A DNA stretch of 64,000 bases, taken from assembly GCF_001563225.1 (NCBI RefSeq), contig NZ_CP014206.1, forward strand, positions 186,001-250,000, written 5' to 3'. The notes under the pieces were generated by a model. That model worked only from the letters and a program-made list of their open reading frames with translations, was not told the origin of the DNA and did no database searches. A program made the translations under genes and the position numbers. The stretch comes from Pseudodesulfovibrio indicus. GTDB taxonomy: Bacteria > Desulfobacterota > Desulfovibrionia > Desulfovibrionales > Desulfovibrionaceae. Positions within the stretch are counted from its first letter, which is position 1; each line of letters starts with the position of its first letter. Positions 28,504 through 36,036 of this stretch are shown here, piece by piece.

Positions 28504-29373
28504 CTACAGGTTGCAGGAATCCCCGGCGCACTCCAGGAACAGATCCCAGAGGGAATTGAGCTCAACCACCACGTTGGCCGAAGCCGTGTCCAGCACCGCC
28601 GAGGTGATGCCCAGCCGCTTGACCACGTTGTTGGAGACCTCGTAGTTCAGGCCGTCCGCGCCCAGCCCCACGCCGATCATCTTGGCCAGCACGTTGCCCA
28701 CGTGGACCAGGTCCAGGACCAGGTCCTCGCCCTCGAACGCGTCGGGGCGCAGGTGATGGCGGACCACCCGGGTGATGGGCTCGGGCAACCCCCAGCGGGA
28801 GAGCAGCAACCCGCCCACCTCGGCGTGGCTGATGCCCAGCACGGCCTCCTCGGCCCGGTCGAAGGGCAACCCCTCGTCGAACACCATCCGCAGGATCTCG
28901 CGCAGGTCCACCTGGACGAACGCGCCCAGCAGGAGCTTGCCGATGCCGGACAGCAGCCCGGCGGTATAGACGTGCTCCGGCGCGTCGAGCCCCAGCGCAC
29001 GGGCCAGCTCGCGCGAGGCGATGGCCACGGTGGTGGAGTGCTGCAGGAACATGGACGGGGCCTGGTCGTACCCCGCGATGACGTTGACGTAATAGGGGGC
29101 CACGCCGGTGGAGACGAAGAACCGCAGGACATCCGGGGAATGCAGTGCGGCCATGGCCCGGCGGGCGGTCAGCACGGGCTCGCCCCCGGTCAGGGTCGAG
29201 GCGTTGACCACCTTGAGCAGATTCGCGGTCAGGCCCGGGTCGTGCTCGATGATCCGTTCCAGGTGGCGGAAGTCCACCTCCTGGTCCTCCATGAGCGCCC
29301 CGGCCTTGCGCACGCAGGTCGGCATGGCCACCACCTTGTTGCAGGCGGCCAGGATTTCGTCGCGTCGGGTCAT
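28504..29373 (-). CDS. HDOD-domain signalling protein
   Basis: 289 residues from ATG 29373. An HDOD domain spans about 10-210 (TCVRKAGALMEDQEVDFRHLERIIEHDPGLTANLLK split over residues 19-54, then GLLSGIGKLLLG and ISHAEVGGLLLSRWGLPEPI). HDOD is a non-catalytic HD-like fold used in bacterial signalling. It follows cheD with a 4-nt ATGA overlap, tying it to chemotaxis or motility signalling. The C-terminal 70 residues are family-specific. Confidence 0.9.
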   Translation of the reverse strand: MTRRDEILAACNKVVAMPTCVRKAGALMEDQEVDFRHLERIIEHDPGLTANLLKVVNASTLTGGEPVLTARRAMAALHSPDVLRFFVSTGVAPYYVNVIAGYDQAPSMFLQHSTTVAIASRELARALGLDAPEHVYTAGLLSGIGKLLLGAFVQVDLREILRMVFDEGLPFDRAEEAVLGISHAEVGGLLLSRWGLPEPITRVVRHHLRPDAFEGEDLVLDLVHVGNVLAKMIGVGLGADGLNYEVSNNVVKRLGITSAVLDTASANVVVELNSLWDLFLECAGDSCNL

Positions 29374-29849
29374 AGGTCTTTCTCCTTCCCCATTGACCTC
29401 ACTACCACACGACCGGTGTCGAGGTACAGAAAGAGTGTGCGGGGAATGGTGCCGCCTACGTCCACGGCGTCGAGCTTCCGGTTGTTGCGCTCCATGAGGG
29501 TCTGCAACGCGTTGAAATTTCTCAGCCCGGTGTCGAACAACCGGTCCTTGCGCATGTTCGCGCCGCCCGCGACCTTGAAGACCAGCCGCTCCTTTCTCGC
29601 GCCCAGGTCCACCAGCCGCCGTACGGTCATGGCCACGCCCGTGGTCACGAACATGAACGGGTTCTGGCGCGCCTTCTCCCTGGCCGCCGCCGCCGAAGGC
29701 AGCAGGCAATGGACCATGCCGCCGATCCGCTCCTTGGGGTCATAGATCGCCACGCCGAGACAGGAGCCGAGCGAGTAGGTCACGATGACGTCCCCGGGAT
29801 TCCGGGAGAGTTTCATGTCGGAAATGCCGACGACGAGCGTGTTGTTCAT
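29370..29849 (-). CDS. cheD: Chemoreceptor glutamine deamidase CheD
   Basis: 159 residues. It deamidates Gln residues of chemoreceptors and interacts with CheC-type phosphatases. The catalytic Cys is in TYSLGSCLGVAIYD and the His in GGMVHCLLP; the Thr of the triad is probably in FKVAGGANM. The stop overlaps the HDOD gene start by 4 nt. No other che genes are in the window, so this is an outlying chemotaxis pair. Confidence 0.94.
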   Translation of the reverse strand: MNNTLVVGISDMKLSRNPGDVIVTYSLGSCLGVAIYDPKERIGGMVHCLLPSAAAAREKARQNPFMFVTTGVAMTVRRLVDLGARKERLVFKVAGGANMRKDRLFDTGLRNFNALQTLMERNNRKLDAVDVGGTIPRTLFLYLDTGRVVVRSMGKEKDL

Positions 29850-29937
29850 GTTGAGGCTCTCTTATATTGGGCATGCGCAAGAGTAAAGCTCATCCTCTGC
29901 CCTTGCATTCACCCCGTCCTTGGCCGATACTTCGGAC

Positions 29938-30669
29938 ATGAGCGACAGCAATCACTGGGCCGTGCTGGCCGACATCCATGGAAACTCGCTGGCCCTTGCC
30001 GCCGTGCTGGACCATGCCCGCAAGCGCGGGCTGACGCGGTTCGTCAACCTCGGCGACACCTTTTACGGCCCCCTGGACCCCGCCGGTACATGGGCCATAC
30101 TCCGCGACCTGGACATGCCCGCCGTGCTCGGCAACCAGGACCGCATCCTGTTGGAGGCGACCCCGCAGACCGCGTCCGTGCGCGCGGCGATCGGCCCTGA
30201 CGGGCTGGCCTGGCTGGCCGGGTTGCCCGGGACCCTGCGCCCGGAGGAGGACGTCCTGCTCTGCCACGGCACCCCCCGCGACGACGCGACCTACCTGCTG
30301 GAAGACGTGACCACCGGACTGCCCGCGCCGCGCGCCGAAGCGGCCATCCTGGACGACCTGCTGCCCGAGGCGGCGAACTGCTCCCTGGTCCTGGCCGGAC
30401 ACAGCCACCACGCAGGACTGGCAATGGCCGGCGGGATCACCGTGGTCAACCCCGGCAGTGTGGGGCTGCCCGCCTACGATGACGACAATCCGCCCCACAT
30501 CATGGCCTCGGGTTCGCCCAGAGCGGCCTACGCCGTGCTGACACGGGCGCCCGGCGGGTGGGAAGCGGACTTCATAGAGGTTGAATATGATTGGGAATCC
30601 GTTGCCAACCTGGCCAGGCGGAACGGACGCGAGGATTGGGCGCGCTGGCTGGCCACCGGCATGGCCTGA
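29938..30669 (+). CDS. Metallophosphoesterase (calcineurin-like)
   Basis: 243 residues from ATG 29938; a TTG at 29920 is less likely. Motifs in order: LADIHGN, NLGDTFYGP, VLGNQD, CHGTPRD and AGHSHHAG, the full metallophosphoesterase set for a two-metal site. YfcE-like layout; probably a phosphodiesterase or nucleotidase of unknown substrate. Divergent from cheD. It resembles the phosphoesterase at 60556-61281 in fold but not closely in sequence. Confidence 0.88.
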   Translation: MSDSNHWAVLADIHGNSLALAAVLDHARKRGLTRFVNLGDTFYGPLDPAGTWAILRDLDMPAVLGNQDRILLEATPQTASVRAAIGPDGLAWLAGLPGTLRPEEDVLLCHGTPRDDATYLLEDVTTGLPAPRAEAAILDDLLPEAANCSLVLAGHSHHAGLAMAGGITVVNPGSVGLPAYDDDNPPHIMASGSPRAAYAVLTRAPGGWEADFIEVEYDWESVANLARRNGREDWARWLATGMA

Positions 30670-30683
30670 TGCGCCGCACCGGC

Positions 30684-30710
30684 CCGGCAACCGGGTTGCG
30701 CCCTTTTTTT
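30684..30710 (+). terminator. Terminator after the phosphoesterase gene
   Basis: GCAAC-CGG-GTTGC stem, or the overlapping CCCGG-CAA-CCGGG, followed by GCCC and seven T. Confidence 0.6.
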
Positions 30711-30823
30711 CTGGACTTTTTTTAGATTCTTCTGGAAAATACGGACCTACTGTCCGTTCCATCACCGTGTCCCGAGAACGGCGTCAGCGGGCCTGGACCA
30801 GCCCCAAAACGGTCGAACGAGCC

Positions 30824-32626
30824 ATGAAGCAGCCCAACGCCGCGCACACCAACATCCTGTTCGCCCTGGCGCTCTGCGCCCTGGCGGTGCTGCTTCTGTA
30901 CCCCTCTCCCGCCCCTGCGGCTTCGGCCCAATCCTATTTCACCGAAGGCCACGCCGCGTTCCACGCCCTGCTCAAGAACAGCCGCAAGGCCAAGTACCGC
31001 TCCAACTGGGAAAAGGTCGAAAAGGACTTCACGCGCTGCCTCAAGGCGTCGCCCAACGGCCCGTACGCGCCCAAGGCCCTGTACTACATCGGCCGGGTAT
31101 ATGAGGAACTGGGCGCGCGCAGCGGGCTGAAATCCGATTTCCGGCGCGCCGTGGACTACTACGGCCGGGTATTGGCGCGCTACGAGCGCCACGGCTGGGC
31201 CGACGACTGCCTGTACCGGCGGGCCGACATCTACGCCCGGCGGCTCAACGAGACAGACCCCGCCCGGCTCGACCTGGCGTCCATCATCGTCGAATACCCG
31301 CGCTCGGACATGCGGGCCAAGGCCGAGGCCATGCTCAAGCGGCTCGGCAAATACGACTGGGCCATCGCCCAGGTTTCGGGCTCGGCCCAGGCCAGCGGCC
31401 CGGCTGCGGCCCCGGCCGCCAAGCCCGTGCGCCAGCAGCCCCTGGCCTCCAAGGCGTCCGATCCGTCCGGCATGGCCCATCTGGACGTGGTCCGGTTCAC
31501 CTCCAGCGACGAGTACACCCGCGTGGTCCTGGAACTGGACGCCCAGGTCAAGTACCGCTACCAGGTGCTCGGTCCCAACACGGACGTGAACCGCCCGCAC
31601 CGGCTCTACATCGACATCCAGGACGCGCGGCTCGGCCACGACGTGACCGCATCCACCACGGTGGCGGACGGCATCCTGCGCTCCATCCGCACCGGCCAGT
31701 ATTCCAAGGACACCACCCGCGTGGTCCTCGATTTCCTGGACATGCAGGACTACAAGATCTTTCCGCTCCAGAACCCCTACCGCATCGTCGTCGACGTGTA
31801 CGCGCCCGACGGCTCCGCCCCGGCCACAACCCGGGCGTCCCTTGGGCCCAGGGTGGAAGAGCCGCACCACACCACGGCGGACTCCACCTACCGCCCGCCC
31901 AGCGGGAGCAAGCAGATGGCCGGGAGCCTGCTGGAGCAGCTCGGCCTGACGGTCAAGACGATCATGATCGACGCCGGACACGGCGGCAAGGACCCCGGCG
32001 CGGTGGCCAACGGCATGCGCGAGAAGGACATCAACCTGAAGTTCGCCAAGCTGCTGGGCAAGAAGTTCGAGGCGCAGGGATTCCATGTTCTCTACACCCG
32101 GACCACGGACGTCTTCATCCCCCTGGAGAAGCGCACGGCCATGGCCAACGTGCAGAAGGCGGACCTGTTCCTGTCCATCCACTGCAACGCCAACCGCAGC
32201 CGCAAGATCAACGGGCTGGAGACCTACAGCCTGAACCTGGCCAAGTCCGACGCCGCCGTGCGCATCGCGGCCCGCGAAAACGCCGTGGACCCGCGCGCCA
32301 TTTCGGACCTCCAGTTCATCCTCACGGACCTGATGGTCAACTCCAAGATCAAGGAGTCCCGCGACCTGGCCTCGGACGTGCAGTCCAACACCATCAACCG
32401 CATCCGTAAGAAGTACACGGTCAAGAACCAGGGCACCCGCGAAGCCCCCTTCTACGTCCTCATGGGCGCCAAGATGCCCTCGGTCCTGGTGGAAATCGGC
32501 TACATCACCAACAAGACCGAAGCCTCCCGCCTGTCCAGCGACTCCTACCTCGACCACCTCTCCAACGGCATTGTCGAAGGCGTTCTCGCCTACAAAGGCA
32601 AAATCGAGAGATATGCGATGAACTAG
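30824..32626 (+). CDS. N-acetylmuramoyl-L-alanine amidase with TPR and AMIN domains
   Basis: 600 residues from ATG 30824. A signal peptide (about 1-34, ...PAPAASA) is followed by a TPR-like helical region (about 45-165), an AMIN domain (about 215-315) that targets the septum or envelope, and a C-terminal Amidase_3 zinc hydrolase (about 385-595). Zinc ligands and catalytic Glu are seen in IMIDAGHGGKDPG, SIHCNAN and LVEIGYITN. It splits peptide from glycan in peptidoglycan during cell separation, as AmiC does. The extra N-terminal TPR region is longer than in AmiC. The ribosome site is weak. Confidence 0.92.
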   Translation: MKQPNAAHTNILFALALCALAVLLLYPSPAPAASAQSYFTEGHAAFHALLKNSRKAKYRSNWEKVEKDFTRCLKASPNGPYAPKALYYIGRVYEELGARSGLKSDFRRAVDYYGRVLARYERHGWADDCLYRRADIYARRLNETDPARLDLASIIVEYPRSDMRAKAEAMLKRLGKYDWAIAQVSGSAQASGPAAAPAAKPVRQQPLASKASDPSGMAHLDVVRFTSSDEYTRVVLELDAQVKYRYQVLGPNTDVNRPHRLYIDIQDARLGHDVTASTTVADGILRSIRTGQYSKDTTRVVLDFLDMQDYKIFPLQNPYRIVVDVYAPDGSAPATTRASLGPRVEEPHHTTADSTYRPPSGSKQMAGSLLEQLGLTVKTIMIDAGHGGKDPGAVANGMREKDINLKFAKLLGKKFEAQGFHVLYTRTTDVFIPLEKRTAMANVQKADLFLSIHCNANRSRKINGLETYSLNLAKSDAAVRIAARENAVDPRAISDLQFILTDLMVNSKIKESRDLASDVQSNTINRIRKKYTVKNQGTREAPFYVLMGAKMPSVLVEIGYITNKTEASRLSSDSYLDHLSNGIVEGVLAYKGKIERYAMN

Positions 32627-32627
32627 G

Positions 32628-32817
32628 GGCGGCTTCCGATAGCCGCGCATCCGCACATTTTCCGGCTCCCCCGTTTGGTCCTCACGTAGAAGGCTACGCT
32701 GCGGTCAAACGGGGGCCGAAAAATGCACGGCTGCACCACTCTCGAAAGCCTATTCCGGGTACAAAGAGCCGCTGTCGGGCGCTGACGCACCCGAATCGCT
32801 CCAGTTAATAGAATAAG
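32628..32817 (+). repeat. Structured repeat, family 2, copy B (starts 2 bp after the amidase stop)
   Basis: Same conserved edges and cap as copy A. The variable stem here is CCGGCTCCCCCGTTTGG / TCAAACGGGGGCCG. An AGAGCCGCTG segment, a further small hairpin and an A-rich tail to about 32817 follow, as in copy A. Confidence 0.8.
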
Positions 32818-32819
32818 AC

Positions 32820-32857
32820 AAGCCCCGCTCGCACGACCGAGCGGGGCTTCATCTTTT
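32820..32857 (+). terminator. Terminator downstream of the amidase gene
   Basis: 12-bp perfect stem AAGCCCCGCTCG / CGAGCGGGGCTT with a 6-nt loop, then CATCTTTTT. Confidence 0.85.
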
Positions 32858-32964
32858 TCACACCCAAAAGAGCGTCTTCGGGGCACAGACCCGAACAGCG
32901 GGTCAACCCTCCGCCCCTCCGACCGAAGGCCCCCTGTTTCTGCCAAGCCCTCCGCCCTCGAAAT

Positions 32965-33084
32965 AGGCTTGTGAGAGTGGGTCAGGCGTGCATTTTTGCC
33001 AGGGGGCTTTCACCGCAGCGTAGCCGTCTACGTGAGGATGAAAGCCCCCTGGCAAAAATGTGCGAATGGCCCGCTATCGCAAGC
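32965..33084 (-). repeat. Structured repeat, family 2, copy C (overlaps the Sel1 gene stop)
   Basis: Inverted copy. The variable stem is a perfect 15-bp GCCAGGGGGCTTTCA / TGAAAGCCCCCTGGC (32998-33012 with 33039-33053), unlike A and B in sequence but the same in position. The Sel1 gene stop codon is the TAG inside the conserved CGATAGCGGG edge. Confidence 0.8.
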
Positions 33085-33856
33085 CGCGCGCCGCCAACCA
33101 AGCCTCAGCCAAAGCGGCGGCTTCGTCCATCTGGGCTACCGTCATGTGTTCGACAATCTGCGAAAGATACTCGCGGCCCTTGGGATGGCCCCGGGTGGCG
33201 GCTATGGCGAACCACTTGCACGCCTCGACCACGTCGGGGTCGCGGTCGATGCCCTGGACCAGGTACTCGCCCAGGGCGATCTGGGCCTGGGTATAGCCCT
33301 GTTCGGCGGACAGGACCAGCCAGTCGTGGGCCGTTGCCGGGTCCACCGGCACCAGGGTGCCGGTCAGGTGCAGCACGGCCAGGTTGTACTGGCTCTGGGC
33401 GTCGCCGTTGGCCGCGGCCAGCCGGGTCCAGTAGAGGAACTGGGTGGGGTCGCGCGGCACGCCCATGCCCTGGCCGAAGACCTGGGCCAGGTAGGCCTGG
33501 GCCTGGGCCTGGCCCTTGTCGGCGGCCTTGCGCAACAGCGCGATCCCGGCCGCCGCGTCCTGTTCCACGCCCACGCCGTTGACGTAGAATCGGCCCAGGA
33601 TGTGCTCGGCGTCCGTGTTGCCCTGGTCGGCGGCCTGTTGCAGCCAATGGGCGGCCCGGGCCATGTCCGGCATGCCGAACACGCCCTCGTAATAGGCGCG
33701 GGCCAGCTCCAGCTGGGCCGAGGCGTCGCCGGACCGGGCGGCGGCCTTGAGTTCGTATCCGAGTTCGGGCAGGGCGCCGCAATAGACGCCGGACAGGAAG
33801 AGACCGACCAGGAGCAGGCCGGAGAAGAGGAGGAAAAGCGGGCTGTTCTTCACCAT
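33074..33856 (-). CDS. Sel1-like repeat protein, membrane-anchored
   Basis: 260 residues. One N-terminal hydrophobic segment (FLLFSGLLLVGLFLSGVYC) acts as signal or anchor. The rest is about five Sel1 (TPR-like) repeats, for example AHWLQQAADQGNTDAEHILGRF and WLVLSAEQGYTQAQIALGEY. Sel1 proteins are interaction scaffolds, often in envelope signalling. It is the last gene before repeat copy C, whose conserved edge supplies its stop codon. Partner unknown. Confidence 0.88.
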   Translation of the reverse strand: MVKNSPLFLLFSGLLLVGLFLSGVYCGALPELGYELKAAARSGDASAQLELARAYYEGVFGMPDMARAAHWLQQAADQGNTDAEHILGRFYVNGVGVEQDAAAGIALLRKAADKGQAQAQAYLAQVFGQGMGVPRDPTQFLYWTRLAAANGDAQSQYNLAVLHLTGTLVPVDPATAHDWLVLSAEQGYTQAQIALGEYLVQGIDRDPDVVEACKWFAIAATRGHPKGREYLSQIVEHMTVAQMDEAAALAEAWLAARGLR

Positions 33857-33953
33857 GGTTCACCACCATCTGTTCGCGAGGGTAAACGTATCCAGCAAAG
33901 CCCGTTATACGCTGCCCGACGCAATGTCAAAGGGAGTATATCGGTAAAACCGA

Positions 33954-35216
33954 TCAGGAACCCATGGCGCGGCCCGCCTCCGCGGGCTTTTTCAGCAAGG
34001 CCGCGAGTCCGGCCGCGCAGGCCGTGAGGGCCGCGCAGAGCAGGAAGGGACCGTTGAAGTCGCCGGTGGCCTCGGCCAGCCACCCGGCCACGGCCGGGCC
34101 CACTATCTGGCCTGCGCCGAAAAACAGGGTGATGAACCCGAAGGCGCGCACAGCCTGCTCCGGCCCCATGTAGTCGCCAACGGCGGCGGACATGATGGTC
34201 GGGATGCTCCAGACCACGATGCCGAAGAGGGCGATGGAGCCGTACAGGAACCCCGTGCCGCTCAGGGCGGCGAAAACGTAGGCCACGGTGAACAGCAGGA
34301 AGACCGCGATCATGCCGAGCCTGCGCCCGAGCCGGTCCGACAGCCAGCCGAACAATGGGCCGGAGAAAACGGACAGCCCGCCCACCACGGCCCAGAACCG
34401 CCCGGCCACATCCTCGCCGAAGTGGTGCGCGTCCACCATGGAAGTGACGATGAAGGTCGCGTAGACCACGTAGGTGGCGCCGAAGAGCAGGTAGATGACG
34501 CCCAGATGGACCACGTCCCGGCGCGCCACTCCGGCGCGTTTGCCGGCCCCCGGCACGGACGCGGGCGGCCCCCCTCCGGTCCCCAGCGGCTCCAGCCCCT
34601 TTTCGCGCGGATGGTTGCGCAGCAGGATCGCGGCCAGCATGGTCACGGCCAGGGAGATCCCTCCCAGGACCAGCCAGCCCGTGCGCCAGCCCTCGCCCCC
34701 GGACCCCTGATTGACCCAGGGGATGAACAGGCCGCAGAAGATGATCGCCAACCCGTTGCCCGAGACCATGAACCCGGCGGCGCGGCCACGGGTGTCCCTG
34801 AGGAACCAGTGGGACACCAGCCCCATGAGCGGCACGTTGGCCAGGCCGGACCCGACGCCGGTGGCGAAATACAGGACCAGAACCGGAACAAAGGACGTGC
34901 AGCGGGCGATGAGGATCATGGACCCGCCAACCAGGGCCAGCCCCAGGGCGATGGCCCGGCGCGCGCCCAGGGATTGGGTCGCGGTCCCGGCCACCAGGAC
35001 CGCGCTCATGTACCCGGCGAAATTGCCGGTGCTGATCAACCCCATGCGGGCGTAGTCGAGGTGCAGGGATGCGCCCATGGAGGGCAGAAGCATGCCCAAG
35101 GAGAACCGGCCCAGCCCCAGGCAGGCGAAGAGCACGGCGCAGCCGGTCAGGCAGATGACCCAGCCGTAGTGGACGGGGCGGCCCGCGCTCACAAGGATTC
35201 GCACCGATGCGGACAC
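33954..35216 (-). CDS. Major facilitator superfamily transporter
   Basis: 420 residues with twelve membrane helices and a central loop (about 205-230, ending PGAGKRAGVARRD). The cytoplasmic loop motif between helices 8 and 9 is GWLSDRLGRRLGM; the helix 1 region has GRFSLGMLLPSM, typical of the YbfB/YjiJ-like and oxalate-formate antiporter-like groups. Substrate unknown. The Sel1 gene follows 97 bp downstream. It is divergent from the DJ-1 gene. Confidence 0.88.
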   Translation of the reverse strand: MSASVRILVSAGRPVHYGWVICLTGCAVLFACLGLGRFSLGMLLPSMGASLHLDYARMGLISTGNFAGYMSAVLVAGTATQSLGARRAIALGLALVGGSMILIARCTSFVPVLVLYFATGVGSGLANVPLMGLVSHWFLRDTRGRAAGFMVSGNGLAIIFCGLFIPWVNQGSGGEGWRTGWLVLGGISLAVTMLAAILLRNHPREKGLEPLGTGGGPPASVPGAGKRAGVARRDVVHLGVIYLLFGATYVVYATFIVTSMVDAHHFGEDVAGRFWAVVGGLSVFSGPLFGWLSDRLGRRLGMIAVFLLFTVAYVFAALSGTGFLYGSIALFGIVVWSIPTIMSAAVGDYMGPEQAVRAFGFITLFFGAGQIVGPAVAGWLAEATGDFNGPFLLCAALTACAAGLAALLKKPAEAGRAMGS

Positions 35217-35288
35217 GGGATACGCTTTGCCATGGAATTCCCCCTGTTGCGTAATGCGGACAACACCATGTCAAGCCAGTTATACAGC

Positions 35289-35317
35289 TTGTCCGTAGTT
35301 GTCAAACGGGATATATC
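35289..35317 (+). promoter_or_regulatory. Probable promoter of the DJ-1/PfpI gene
   Basis: TTGTCC, 17-nt spacer, TATATC, about 50 bp upstream of the ATG. Confidence 0.55.
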
Positions 35318-35367
35318 CGCCGATCTGTCACGCCGCCGAACGCGGCACCAACCATCGGAGGTATACC

Positions 35368-35967
35368 ATGCGCGACTTCGTTTCCCGGCTTCTCGTCCTT
35401 GCCGTTTTGCTCCTGCTGCTCCCGTGTTTCTCCTCCCCGGCCCTGGCCGACGCCCAGGGCGGAAAAGTCCTGCTGATCGTCGCCCCCAGCGACTTCGAGG
35501 CCACCGAGTACACCAACACCCGCAAGGTTCTGGAGGCGGCGGGCGCGACCTGCACCGTGGCCTCCACCAAGGTCGGCTCCCTCAAGAGCAACAAGAACCT
35601 GCGCGTCCAGTCCGACCTGGCTCTGGAGGACGTGCGGACGGCCGACTATGACGCCGTGGTCGTCATCGGCGGCAACGGCATAAAGAGACTCTGGCATAAC
35701 GCCCAGGCCCACCGCGTGGTGCGCGAGGCCGCCGAGCAGGGCAAGGTGGTGGCCGCCATCTGCGCCGCCCCCGGCGTCCTGGCCAATGCCGGGGTCATGA
35801 AGGGCCGCAAGGGCACCGCCAACGCCAAGAGCGGCGCGGGCGGCGAGCTGGAGGGCAACGGCTGCGAATACACCCGGACCAACGTCGAGGTGGACGGCAA
35901 GTTCGTGACCGCCAACGGCCCCAAGGCCGCGACGGCCTTCGGCGAAGCCATCGCCGCCGCTCTGTAG
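35368..35967 (+). CDS. Exported DJ-1/PfpI-family protein
   Basis: 199 residues from ATG 35368 with CGGAGG upstream. A signal peptide (RLLVLAVLLLLLPCFSSPALA) precedes a DJ-1/PfpI domain: KVLLIVAPSDFEATEY, DAVVVIGGNGIKRLW and the nucleophile elbow with Cys in VVAAICAAPGVLA. Members include glyoxalase-like enzymes, chaperones and proteases; here the exported location is unusual. Single gene with its own promoter and a strong terminator. Confidence 0.88.
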   Translation: MRDFVSRLLVLAVLLLLLPCFSSPALADAQGGKVLLIVAPSDFEATEYTNTRKVLEAAGATCTVASTKVGSLKSNKNLRVQSDLALEDVRTADYDAVVVIGGNGIKRLWHNAQAHRVVREAAEQGKVVAAICAAPGVLANAGVMKGRKGTANAKSGAGGELEGNGCEYTRTNVEVDGKFVTANGPKAATAFGEAIAAAL

Positions 35968-35979
35968 TTCACGACACGC

Positions 35980-36017
35980 AAAAGGGTCCGGACCATGCAG
36001 GTCCGGACCCTTTTTTT
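35980..36017 (+). terminator. Terminator after the DJ-1 gene (bidirectional)
   Basis: 14-bp stem AAAAGGGTCCGGAC / GTCCGGACCCTTTT with a T-run. A-run on the other side could serve the converging helicase gene. Confidence 0.9.
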
Positions 36018-36036
36018 GCGCGCAGCCGGGGTCGGG

